Positions 1 through 7,229 of a DNA stretch of 23,999 nt are shown here, one piece after another. The number at the start of each line of letters is the position of its first letter. Positions within the stretch are counted from its first letter, which is position 1. The stretch is from Paenibacillus sp. oral taxon 786 str. D14 (lineage in GTDB: Bacteria > Bacillota > Bacilli > Paenibacillales > Paenibacillaceae): the NCBI RefSeq assembly GCF_000159955.1, contig NZ_GG695991.1, positions 35,173-59,171 on the forward strand, written 5' to 3'. The translations under genes and the position numbers were made by a program. Below the pieces are notes generated by a model that did no database searches, was not told the DNA's origin, and was given only the letters and a program-made list of their open reading frames with translations.

Positions 1-813
1 GTAATCTTTCGGAACCAGCGCCTCAATTACAAAATCGGAGCCCGGGATCGATTCATGCAGGCTCAGATATTTACTCGGCTGAGCCCCCATTTCCGCGTTG
101 CCCCGCTGGTAGAGCAAGGCACCATCCGACGCTGCGTCAATCAGGCGTACCGTAATCCCCTGCTCGACAGGGAATGTGGAGAAGTCGCCAAACAAATCGT
201 CTAAGGAAGCGGTGATGCGGACGTATCCGATCACGGTCATGTTCCCGCTATAGGACACCAGGCGGCGGATATGGGAGATGTTCCCCAGCCGCTGATCGGT
301 GTCAATCTGCAGCCAGATATTGTCCCGTTCGGAATCTTTAAACTCTTGATACCAGGCACTGTCCTGAATGTCCTCAAACGGCAGGATGTAATAGTCACTG
401 CGGTGAATCGGCTCCTCCAAGTTATCGCCCGAGACGATATACAGATCGCTGTTCAGCGTATACAGCATCAGCCGAATATGGTTGCCAAACAGCTTGAGCG
501 GCGCCGTAATTTGCGGAACGATCTCATCCAGCATGACCAGATAAATGTCGTACGGCTCCCCTTTGGTCTGCAGCGCCCGTTGAAAGGCGAGATTGCCAAA
601 CAAGGTATCCGACATCCGCTGGATCTCGTCCATCTGATAGCGAATGTTGTTCCGGGCCTGCTCCATTCCGGTGCGGATGTTCGTCTCGGCCATCTCCGTC
701 CGGGATTCGGTCAGCATCGCGTACGACACGTAGCCGATGATCACGTCCGTTAACAGCACGAGCAGCAGGTAGGGAATCAGCATTTTGTAGGTGAAGGGAA
801 TATATTTTTTCAT
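1..813 (-). CDS. YesM-like sensor histidine kinase, N-terminal part (cut by window edge)
   Basis: Membrane sensor of a two-component system, N-terminal 271 residues only. The reading frame is open from the start to base 1, where it runs out of the window. A membrane segment lies at about residues 11-33 (rich in Leu, Val and Ile). It is followed by a long extracytoplasmic region with the look of the Cache-type sensor found in YesM kinases (TESRTEMAETN..., then SAWYQEFKDS and the GNISHIRRLVSYSG stretch). In this family the second membrane helix, HAMP, His-kinase and ATPase domains follow, and they would lie outside the window. YesM-type kinases usually pair with an AraC-type response regulator to control sugar uptake. 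The signal here is unknown. The start is uncertain: an in-frame ATG at 834 would add seven residues, and neither start has a strong ribosome binding site. Confidence 0.8.
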   Translation of the reverse strand, partial: MKKYIPFTYKMLIPYLLLVLLTDVIIGYVSYAMLTESRTEMAETNIRTGMEQARNNIRYQMDEIQRMSDTLFGNLAFQRALQTKGEPYDIYLVMLDEIVPQITAPLKLFGNHIRLMLYTLNSDLYIVSGDNLEEPIHRSDYYILPFEDIQDSAWYQEFKDSERDNIWLQIDTDQRLGNISHIRRLVSYSGNMTVIGYVRITASLDDLFGDFSTFPVEQGITVRLIDAASDGALLYQRGNAEMGAQPSKYLSLHESIPGSDFVIEALVPKDY

Positions 814-836
814 GGGATCGCCAAGCTTTCTCATCG

Positions 837-852
837 ATTTAATCGCTTACAT
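837..852 (-). promoter_or_regulatory. Candidate cre (CcpA-type) site upstream of the sensor kinase
   Basis: The minus strand reads ATGTAAGCGATTAAAT. This fits the Bacillus cre consensus WTGNAANCGNWNNCAW at all but one position. It lies just upstream of the sensor kinase start, where a roadblock or repressor site would make sense for a sugar-response gene. One sequence match alone is weak evidence. Confidence 0.3.
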
Positions 853-900
853 TCAGCCTCATATTCATCATATCGGCCCTTGTCCAGAAAATAAATAACA

Positions 901-946
901 AAAAAAACGACCCGGGTCGATGGCTTCACTTCGCCAACCCGAATCG
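901..946 (-). terminator. Intrinsic terminator after the 57-residue gene
   Basis: On the minus strand CGATTCGGGT pairs over 10 positions (two G-U) with ACCCGGGTCG across a 19-nt loop. It is followed at once by a run of seven T. It lies directly after the stop of the small gene at 964 and before the sensor kinase, so it separates the two. Confidence 0.75.
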
Positions 947-963
947 GTTTGATAGGGTGTTTA

Positions 964-1137
964 TTATAAGTTTTCTGCGTTCTTTACCGCATGCTCCCAG
1001 CTAGGAAAATAAAACAAAGCGTTGCGCATCAACTCTGGATCGTTCTGCTTCACTTGCTTCTTGCTCAGCGAAACGCCTTCACTCTGCAATCGTTTGATTC
1101 GGCGGACAACTTCATCCGCTTCAAGAGTGGCATCCAT
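964..1137 (-). CDS. Small 57-residue protein with an LMRNALFYFPSWEHAV motif
   Basis: Small acidic/basic protein of 57 residues with no membrane segment. It begins MDATLEADEVVRRIKRLQ, has a KKQVKQNDPELMR middle, and ends in ALFYFPSWEHAVKNAENL. The end resembles short helical repeats of the form PxLxxAAxxxFGSWExAL seen in small bacterial DNA-associated proteins. That resemblance is from memory and no function is assigned. The start is well supported by GGAAGGAG nine bases upstream of the ATG. It has its own terminator downstream and a weak extended -10 promoter upstream (TGCTATAAG at about 1166-1174), so it is probably a single-gene transcript. Confidence that it is a real gene is good; its role is unknown. 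Confidence 0.7.
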   Translation of the reverse strand: MDATLEADEVVRRIKRLQSEGVSLSKKQVKQNDPELMRNALFYFPSWEHAVKNAENL

Positions 1138-1165
1138 ACAGCTTTGCTCCTTCCATCTCAGGTTG

Positions 1166-1194
1166 CTTATAGCATTTCTATTTCACATGCAAAA
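1166..1194 (-). promoter_or_regulatory. Possible extended -10 promoter for the 57-residue gene
   Basis: The minus strand carries TG-C-TATAAG, an extended -10 form, about 30 bases upstream of the start codon. Only a poor -35 (TTTTGC at 17 bp) precedes it. The call rests on the -10 alone. Confidence 0.3.
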
Positions 1195-1239
1195 TATACC
1201 TTGGCTGCTAGATTTAAGCAACACGCTGGCCCGATGCAG

Positions 1240-1881
1240 CTACAGTGTGACACCATCCCCGGAACGAGGCAGCTTGCCGCCCTTTCCGGTCAGAAAGCTC
1301 CGAATCGCCTGTCGATTGGCATACGTCAGCACGATCAGATTCACCAGCCAGACGCCCCAGAAAGGCAGTGAATAGCCGGAAACCAGCAGAAAAATGGACA
1401 GCATCGCCATGCCAACGACAACTTGGAAGCCGTCGGCTTCCCTAGACGCATATTTTCCCTTCTTATAGCAGGAAAATACCGCAAGCAGCACGGCGAGAAT
1501 CACCGCATAGGCCAAAGCCGCCTCAAATCGGGTTAAGGCGCTCCACACGCCGAAGGTTACGGCAATCGCCTTGCCTCCCTTAAATTTAAGGAATGGCGAA
1601 AAGGCATGCCCAAGGATCGGGGCGATCGCGACCAGCGTCATCCCGAAATCGCGTCCCAGCATTCCCGATTCGACCAGAAAGACCAGCGGCATATATCCCT
1701 TCAAAAAATCGAGCAGAATGCCCGCCAACCCCCAACGGTAACCGGCAGACTGCCACAGGTTAAACGCTCCGGGATTGCCGTCCCCGACCTGTCGTAAATC
1801 TTTCCGGGCCGCCTTGCCCAGCCAATAGGAAAACATCAAGGCCCCGCACAGGAACTCAGCCACAGCCAGTAAGAGAATCAT
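1240..1881 (-). CDS. PlsY-like glycerol-3-phosphate acyltransferase family membrane protein
   Basis: Integral membrane protein of 213 residues in the PlsY family, which moves an acyl group from acyl-phosphate to glycerol-3-phosphate in the first step of phospholipid synthesis. Family motifs are visible: GDGNPGAFN (33-41) for GSGNxGATN, and GHAFSPFLKFKGGKAIAVTFG (91-111, only partly conserved) for the GHxFPxxxxFKGGKGVAT motif. The usual GKGVAT is GKAIAVT here, so this may be a divergent paralogue rather than the housekeeping enzyme. The ATG at 1881 overlaps the stop of the upstream glycosyltransferase (ATGA) and has GGGGAG five bases upstream. The frame is open further upstream, but that part overlaps the glycosyltransferase and is not coding. 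The coupling suggests the two proteins act on one product, perhaps a glycosylated lipid that is then acylated. Confidence 0.85.
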   Translation of the reverse strand: MILLLAVAEFLCGALMFSYWLGKAARKDLRQVGDGNPGAFNLWQSAGYRWGLAGILLDFLKGYMPLVFLVESGMLGRDFGMTLVAIAPILGHAFSPFLKFKGGKAIAVTFGVWSALTRFEAALAYAVILAVLLAVFSCYKKGKYASREADGFQVVVGMAMLSIFLLVSGYSLPFWGVWLVNLIVLTYANRQAIRSFLTGKGGKLPRSGDGVTL

Positions 1882-2972
1882 CGGTCTCCCCTGCTTCCTA
1901 CCTGCACGTCCCGACCTTTCCAGGTGACCGATCCGCGAAACACCACTTGATAGGCCGAATAGATCAGGATCACGAGGAAAAAGAGGGTAGACAACACGTG
2001 AAGCAGAGGCATCCATATGCCAAACTTCCCAACATAACGTACCAACAAATAGAGCTGCACCGCATACAGTACATACCCGATCAGCAGCGGGTAAGCCCAG
2101 GCCGTGTTCCAAAGGAACAATGCGCCTTCGGAAGCGATAAGCCCCAGGAGCCACACCGCAACCAGCAGCGTCGTGGCCGGCCGTAGCTTGGCAGTGCTCA
2201 GCACCGCACCTTTACCGAACCCCTCCAGCTCGCTGCGAATCCCGTTCGGGTACATCCGGAAGGAGACGAGGCCGCCGCCGAGAAAATTGGTCACGCGAAT
2301 ACCTGCCTCACGGAACTTGGCGCCAAGGTTCAAATCGTCGAGCAGCTCCGAACGGATGCTGTCATGACCTTGAATCGCCTCATAATCCCGGCGCGTTGTC
2401 ACGATACAGGAGCCGTACAGCCCCTTGTGCCGGCTGCGCATTTCAAACGGCGAGGTGAATGCAAATACGCCCAAGACGTTCGTAATGAGCGCCAGGCGTT
2501 CATAAAACTTCTCCGTGACATGAAATGGAACCACGGAAATCACGCCGCCCGCTTCGGCCCGCGCCTGCAACAGCGACTCCAGCGCCCGGGGGGCCAAGCG
2601 AATGTCCGCATCCAGAAAGACAATCACGTCGCCGGTGGATTGCCGGTAGCCGTTCCAGACCGCCCAGGTTTTCCCCGTCCATCCGGGAGGCAATGCGTCG
2701 TTCCGAATCACGTTCACTCCATATTTAGCGGCAACCTCATAGGTGCCATCCTCCGAAAAATCATCCACTACGATAATCTCATCGGGAGCATAGGTTTGCT
2801 TCTTAAGCGAACCCAGCAGATGCGGCAAATTCCCGGCTTCGTTCCGCGCCGGAATGATGACCGACACCTTCTCTCCCCCGCGATAAGATCCTTCCCGTTC
2901 AGGAACAACAACTGCCCGAAACAGGATCCATCCCGCAATCCATCCGATGGCTAATACGATCCAAATCCCCAT
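1878..2972 (-). CDS. Membrane glycosyltransferase, family 2, CrtQ-like
   Basis: Glycosyltransferase of 364 residues. An N-terminal membrane helix (2-20) is followed by a GT-A domain that starts VSVIIPARNEAGNLPHLL (36-53). The DxD metal/nucleotide-sugar site is DADIR (121-125), and three or four membrane helices follow from about residue 280. SVVPFHVTEKFYE and the C-terminal VTWKGRDV closely resemble segments I remember from staphylococcal CrtQ, which glucosylates the carotenoid acid diaponeurosporenoate. No other carotenoid gene is present, so the acceptor is unknown. The start at 2972 is chosen for AGAGGTGG eight bases upstream; the open frame extends 28 codons further without a binding site. 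It overlaps plsY-like by four bases. Confidence 0.85.
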   Translation of the reverse strand: MGIWIVLAIGWIAGWILFRAVVVPEREGSYRGGEKVSVIIPARNEAGNLPHLLGSLKKQTYAPDEIIVVDDFSEDGTYEVAAKYGVNVIRNDALPPGWTGKTWAVWNGYRQSTGDVIVFLDADIRLAPRALESLLQARAEAGGVISVVPFHVTEKFYERLALITNVLGVFAFTSPFEMRSRHKGLYGSCIVTTRRDYEAIQGHDSIRSELLDDLNLGAKFREAGIRVTNFLGGGLVSFRMYPNGIRSELEGFGKGAVLSTAKLRPATTLLVAVWLLGLIASEGALFLWNTAWAYPLLIGYVLYAVQLYLLVRYVGKFGIWMPLLHVLSTLFFLVILIYSAYQVVFRGSVTWKGRDVQVGSRGDR

Positions 2973-3069
2973 CGCTGCCCCACCTCTTTCGCTTGCCGGA
3001 AATAAAGTGAAATACGTATATGAGTATTCTATGTCCGTAATAGCGTAGATGTACAAAAAAAGTAGAAGA

Positions 3070-3088
3070 GACTACCGCTAGTGTAGTC
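3070..3088 (-). promoter_or_regulatory. Small stem-loop in the leader of the glycosyltransferase operon
   Basis: GACTAC and GTAGTC form a 6-bp inverted repeat with a 7-base loop. On the minus strand it is followed by TCTTCTACTTTTTTT. It could be a weak terminator backing up the one at 3109-3145, or a leader structure. A weak promoter-like TTGTAC, 19 bases, TAGAAT lies just downstream. Confidence 0.3.
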
Positions 3089-3108
3089 GACAATTCCCAA
3101 TTTTTCAA

Positions 3109-3145
3109 CAAAAAAACAAAGCCCCTCTCGGCAGCCGAGAGAGGC
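3109..3145 (-). terminator. Strong intrinsic terminator of the mannoside operon
   Basis: The minus strand reads GCCTCTCTCGG CTG CCGAGAGGGGC (11-bp stem, one G-U) followed by TTTGTTTTTTTG. It comes 12 bases after the DUF1861 stop codon and ends the five-gene sugar operon. Confidence 0.92.
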
Positions 3146-3157
3146 TTAGATCAAATC

Positions 3158-4108
3158 TTATTGTTCCAATTCGACAAACGGATCGTCGATCACCAGGCTC
3201 TGCGCTTCTGCATCGCTGATTCCCGCATACAGCGTGGCTTTGCCTCCGCCTTGACGGACGAGTCCGCCGCTGAATACGACGTCGGCCAGATCCGGCCGCT
3301 TCGACGGACCCGGCAGGAAATCGGAGCGCTCGGCGATGATCTCCAGATCGGTATATTGGCCGGTCGCCGGGTCGTAACCGAAGGCCATCGGATAATAATG
3401 GCGGTCGCCTTGCTCATCGAAGCGGGCGATATGGCCCAGCACCCCCAGCTTGCCGTTGGCCAGCAGGTGGATTTCGTTGCAGCCGCCCCATTCCTCATCA
3501 AGGAATTGCTCAAGCAGCGGCGCTTCCTGCACCACCTCAAGCGAGAGGTCCTCAAGCCGGTCCACTTTCGCGAATCCGATTTTCCCCCTGCCGCCTTTCT
3601 CACCTTGCGGACGGGTAAATACGCCAATGGCTCCGTCGGACAGCTCCACCAGGCGTAAATCCTTCATTTGGTCCGGGCCTTGGAAGAACAGCTCTAACCG
3701 ATTGAGACTAGGTCCTTTGTAAAATACCGTCCGCCAACTGAGTGCTCCTTCCAGCTCCGGATGAGGGAACGTCTGCACCCCGCCGAACACCAGCTCCCCG
3801 CCGATGCGGGTGAAGAACGGATCCTGCAGCGCAAACACCGGCGCCCCCTCCCGGGGAACCCAATGCTCATCATGGCGAACAAAAAACCAAATCTCCGACT
3901 CCTCGCTGTCCCGGCGCTCAACGCGTCCGGCAATGACCAGATCCCCTTCGTCCTCGAAGGGAGCCGAAATATTGTAAACATCCCGTTCGCCCACACCTTC
4001 AAACTTCAGTTTGACGGCTTCTCCGGGCTTGTTCGTTTTTGCCATACGGCGGTAGACCTCAACCAATTTCTCGCACGACAAAACACCGCTGTTCTGAAAA
4101 TTTGCCAT
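3158..4108 (-). CDS. DUF1861 family protein, beta-propeller glycan enzyme candidate
   Basis: Cytoplasmic protein of 316 residues in the DUF1861 family (no signal peptide). Family-type stretches are VYNISAPFEDEGDLVIAGRV (45-64), LQDPFFTRIGGELVFGGV and DVVFSGGLVRQGGGKATLYAG. The repeated blade-like strands agree with a five-bladed propeller like that of GH130. I recall that Leishmania proteins with this domain (MTPs, CAZy GT108) are beta-1,2-mannosyltransferases/phosphorylases. A mannoside phosphorolysis role is therefore a reasonable inference but is not shown. It is the last gene of the operon, 17 bases after the GH130 gene, with AAAGGA eight bases before the ATG. Confidence 0.85.
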   Translation of the reverse strand: MANFQNSGVLSCEKLVEVYRRMAKTNKPGEAVKLKFEGVGERDVYNISAPFEDEGDLVIAGRVERRDSEESEIWFFVRHDEHWVPREGAPVFALQDPFFTRIGGELVFGGVQTFPHPELEGALSWRTVFYKGPSLNRLELFFQGPDQMKDLRLVELSDGAIGVFTRPQGEKGGRGKIGFAKVDRLEDLSLEVVQEAPLLEQFLDEEWGGCNEIHLLANGKLGVLGHIARFDEQGDRHYYPMAFGYDPATGQYTDLEIIAERSDFLPGPSKRPDLADVVFSGGLVRQGGGKATLYAGISDAEAQSLVIDDPFVELEQ

Positions 4109-4125
4109 CGTCTGATTCCTTTCCG

Positions 4126-5220
4126 TTAGCTTAGTGGTTTCAAAGCTTCCAGCAGCTGCGGGAGGCGGAAGCTCGCGCAGGCCATCGAATCGTCCGATGC
4201 CCCATAATACATGATCACTTGTTCTCCCTTAACGATCGCTCCGCAAGCAAAAATAACGCTATGGAAAAATCCGCTCGTCTCATATTCCGCTTCCGGCACC
4301 ATCAGCGGCTCCTCCATGCGGGCGATCACCCGGCCCGGGTCCTTGAGGTCCAGCAGGGCTGCGCCCATGCAGTAGCGATGCGATTGGTCCGCGCCATGAT
4401 ACAGGATCAGCCAGCCTGCCTCGGTTTGGATCGGTACGCATCCCGCGCCGATACGCGCTCCGTCCCATTTTCCTTCGCGCAACCCCATCAAGAAGCGATG
4501 GTTCCCCCAGTGCTCCAGGTCCGGCGACTCGGCCAGCCACATTTCGGGCTGTCCGATTCCTTCCGGCACCGGGCGGTGAAGCATATAATATTTCCCGTCG
4601 ATCGCTGCGGGGAACAAGGTTACATCTTTATTGGTCGGGGCCAGGATTAATCCTTCCCGGCGGAACGAAACGAAGTCGCTGGTCGTCAGCCGGCCGACGG
4701 CTACACCTCTTTCAGAAACTGCGCTGTAGGTGATATGATATCGCTCCTCCAACCGGGTAATCCGCGGATCTTCGATGCCCCAGCGTTCCAGCGGGTCCTC
4801 CGGCCAGACACTAGGCGTCTCGTCGATGGTAAAGTTCAGGCCGTCCCGGCTACGTGCCACGCGAAAATGGGAGATAGACGTCAAGTACACCGTGGCCCCC
4901 TGCTTGTCGCGAATGACCCGAGGATCGGAGAAGTCGAAGCGCGGATCTTCCCGGTCTACTTTCACAATTTCCACCGCCGGTTCCGAACCCGAGGTCTGGC
5001 CGTTCACGTCAAGCACCGGAACAAGCACATAGCGCGGGTCGGTCTGCCGAGGGCATTCCGCCACCCGCAGCAGCAGGATTACTTCTCCTTCATATTCAGC
5101 AACGCCAGCGTTAAATACGCCGAGCACCTCCCAATCCGGGAAGGTGGGCTTGACATCCTTCGGCGTAATCAGCGGATTGTTCACGGAGCGATTGATCTCT
5201 ATCTTTTGCAACATCGTCAT
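4126..5220 (-). CDS. GH130 family beta-mannoside phosphorylase (or mannosidase)
   Basis: Cytoplasmic enzyme of 364 residues, normal length for GH130. Members cleave beta-mannosides, mostly by phosphorolysis to mannose-1-phosphate. The catalytic Asp is D151 in WGIEDPR (147-153). Other family landmarks are KDVTLFP (198-204), HRP (215-217, its Arg fits a phosphate or substrate contact), RIGAG (256-260) and YHGAD (274-278). The overall pattern is closest to the beta-1,2-mannobiose/oligomannan phosphorylase branch as I remember it, but a beta-1,4 substrate or a hydrolase cannot be excluded by eye. AGGAGG lies nine bases before the ATG at 5220. It sits between the second permease and the DUF1861 gene, so imported oligosaccharide would be its substrate. 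Confidence 0.9.
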   Translation of the reverse strand: MTMLQKIEINRSVNNPLITPKDVKPTFPDWEVLGVFNAGVAEYEGEVILLLRVAECPRQTDPRYVLVPVLDVNGQTSGSEPAVEIVKVDREDPRFDFSDPRVIRDKQGATVYLTSISHFRVARSRDGLNFTIDETPSVWPEDPLERWGIEDPRITRLEERYHITYSAVSERGVAVGRLTTSDFVSFRREGLILAPTNKDVTLFPAAIDGKYYMLHRPVPEGIGQPEMWLAESPDLEHWGNHRFLMGLREGKWDGARIGAGCVPIQTEAGWLILYHGADQSHRYCMGAALLDLKDPGRVIARMEEPLMVPEAEYETSGFFHSVIFACGAIVKGEQVIMYYGASDDSMACASFRLPQLLEALKPLS

Positions 5221-5253
5221 CTAGTAGTTCCTCCTATCCGAAATTCAGACTGA

Positions 5254-6132
5254 TTAGTCTTTCATGCCCGTAAACGTAATGCCCTCGATAAAATAACGCT
5301 GAGCCATAAAGAACAACAGAATGACCGGGAGCGCCACCAGCGTGGACATCGCCATCAGGTAATTCCATTGCGGAGCTTCGTTCACGCCGCCCATAAAGAA
5401 ATACATGCCAACATTAAGCGTATACATCTTCATATCCGACAGGTAGATGAGCGGACCCAGAAAGTCGTTCCAATACCCCCGGAACGCAAAGATCGCTACA
5501 GCCAGCAACGCCGGCTTCACCTGCGGCAGCATGATATAAACGAAGGTCTGAAAGAAATTTGACCCGTCGATCTCAGCCGCATCGTCCAATTCCCGCGGCA
5601 AGGTCATGAAAAACTGACGCAGCAAGAAAATATAAAACGGTCCCCACGCCGTCCACGCCCGCAGAACAAGCGGGTCGAATTGGCCGACCAAGCCAAATTT
5701 CTGCCAGATCAGAAACGTTGGAATCAGCGTGACGTGAAACGGCAGCATCATCGTGGCCAGCAGCACGAGGAAGATCAGACTGCTTCCAGGAAAACGAAAC
5801 CGCGCAAATCCATAAGCTACAATCGTCGCGCTGATCAGCTCCGCAACAATCCCCAGCACCACGATAAATATCGTGTTAAACAGGTAGCGGTTAAACGGCA
5901 TCGCCGTCCACGCTTCCACGAAGTTATGCCATTGCGGCGGATCTGGAATCCATTGCGGCGGCCAGGCGAAGATATCCCCGTCCGCCTGCAAAGCGGTCGA
6001 CACCATCCAGAAGAACGGCACCAGGATGACGGCGGCTAAGAACGTGACGATCACGTAAATCAACGTTTTGTTCACCCATTTCCACGTTCTGCCGGAGACG
6101 GCTTGGGTACGGGCTGTCGAAGCATTTTCCAT
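5254..6132 (-). CDS. Carbohydrate ABC transporter permease, MalG type
   Basis: Inner-membrane permease of a CUT1 sugar importer, 292 residues with six predicted membrane segments (the first at about 24-47). The EAA loop that docks the ATPase is DDAAEIDGSNFFQTFVYIML (183-202). The C-terminus ends RYFIEGITFTGMKD, typical of MalG proteins. AGGAGGTG lies six bases before the ATG. It follows the MalF-type permease by 15 bases and pairs with it as the membrane channel. No ATPase gene is present; in Bacillota a shared MsmX-type ATPase usually serves such operons. Confidence 0.93.
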   Translation of the reverse strand: MENASTARTQAVSGRTWKWVNKTLIYVIVTFLAAVILVPFFWMVSTALQADGDIFAWPPQWIPDPPQWHNFVEAWTAMPFNRYLFNTIFIVVLGIVAELISATIVAYGFARFRFPGSSLIFLVLLATMMLPFHVTLIPTFLIWQKFGLVGQFDPLVLRAWTAWGPFYIFLLRQFFMTLPRELDDAAEIDGSNFFQTFVYIMLPQVKPALLAVAIFAFRGYWNDFLGPLIYLSDMKMYTLNVGMYFFMGGVNEAPQWNYLMAMSTLVALPVILLFFMAQRYFIEGITFTGMKD

Positions 6133-6147
6133 GTGTTACACCTCCTA

Positions 6148-7134
6148 TTAGCGCCGTTCCGATTCGTAGTGAACCCACGCCGGGCTGGAACGGAACACGA
6201 GCAGCGTCAACACCAGGATGATGATAAACAACACCCAGGCGATGGCCGACGCCTCGCCCATATGCAGCTGCGTGAATCCGCGTTCGTACACCAGCTGGTT
6301 CATAAATTTGCCGGCGGCCGAGGTTGGGCGGACGAACATCGCAATCGTGAAAATTTGCAGTGCTCCGATCATCCCCATGATGACCTGCAGCAGGATCACC
6401 GGCGAAATTTGCGGGATCGTGATGTGTATGAACTTGGCGAATCGTCCGGCTCCGTCGATTTCTGCCGCTTCGTATAAATTGCTTGGAACGCCCTGTAAGC
6501 CGGCCAGGAATACGACTGTATTGGTACCGAAGATCCCCCATAAGCTCATGATGACAAACGCGCCAATGACATAATGCGGATCGCCAAACCAATTAGGCTT
6601 ATCGATGCCAAACAACGACAGCGCCGGCGATAGAACATAGTTGATAATGCCTGACTCACTGTTAAACATCCATCTCCACAGCAGCGCCACCGCTACCTCG
6701 GGCATCACCGCCGGAAGGAAATAGATCGTCCGGTACGTGCCGATCCCCTTGATTTTATTGTTCAGCAGCATGGCGACCAGCAGTGCTCCAATCACGCCGA
6801 TCGGCAGCGATAAGGCGGCGTAAAGCAGCGTGATCCGGATGGACGGCCAGAACTCGATATCATTCGTAAACAGCTTGATGTAGTTGCCAAATCCTACCCA
6901 TTCCGTCTTTCCGAAGATCGAAGACTCGGTAAAGCTCAGGTATAAGGAATCCAGCAAAGGATAAAGGGTAAAAATCAGGAAACCTACAATCCACGGGGAA
7001 ACGAGCGCCAAACCGATCGCCTGCTTCTTTTTCCAGCCAAGCTTGGAAACAACGAAGTAGAGCACGCTCGCAATGACTAACAGGACGACAGGCACCAGCA
7101 ACCATCGGATCAAGGTTGCAAGATGGTTTTCCAT
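6148..7134 (-). CDS. Carbohydrate ABC transporter permease, MalF type
   Basis: Inner-membrane permease of 328 residues, partner of the MalG-type protein. An extra N-terminal membrane segment lies at 8-29, before the six core segments, and ALVSPWIVGFLIFTLYP (43-59) is the classic second helix. The EAA loop is YEAAEIDGAGRFAKFIHITI (221-240). The start is placed at the ATG at 7134 because AAAGGAGG precedes it; a GTG seven codons upstream overlaps that binding site and is less likely. The gene lies 95 bases after the binding-protein gene, with a hairpin between them that probably lowers its expression relative to that protein. Confidence 0.93.
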   Translation of the reverse strand: MENHLATLIRWLLVPVVLLVIASVLYFVVSKLGWKKKQAIGLALVSPWIVGFLIFTLYPLLDSLYLSFTESSIFGKTEWVGFGNYIKLFTNDIEFWPSIRITLLYAALSLPIGVIGALLVAMLLNNKIKGIGTYRTIYFLPAVMPEVAVALLWRWMFNSESGIINYVLSPALSLFGIDKPNWFGDPHYVIGAFVIMSLWGIFGTNTVVFLAGLQGVPSNLYEAAEIDGAGRFAKFIHITIPQISPVILLQVIMGMIGALQIFTIAMFVRPTSAAGKFMNQLVYERGFTQLHMGEASAIAWVLFIIILVLTLLVFRSSPAWVHYESERR

Positions 7135-7182
7135 GCGGTTTCCTCCTTTCTGCACAGGTTGGCCCGTTCGCTTGATGAAGAA

Positions 7183-7212
7183 AAGGAAGGAGGCTCCCGC
7201 CTCCCCGTCCTT
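7183..7212 (-). terminator. Intercistronic hairpin between binding protein and permease
   Basis: A GGAGGC/GCCTCC stem (7189-7204) extends outward through AAGG/CCTT with mismatches. On the minus strand TTTTCTTC follows. The position is typical of a leaky terminator or RNA-stabilising element that raises binding-protein mRNA over permease mRNA. Confidence 0.55.
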
Positions 7213-7229
7213 CTCTCTCGAACCTTCAA

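Noticed and set aside
1882..2154. An N-terminal extension of the PlsY-like protein
   Set aside because: The frame is open, but it overlaps the glycosyltransferase coding region. The ATG at 1881 has a ribosome binding site and gives the normal family length.
4219..5253. Plus-strand open frames opposite the GH130 gene
   Set aside because: They are antisense shadows of a gene with clear family motifs, and none has a binding site or a recognisable product.
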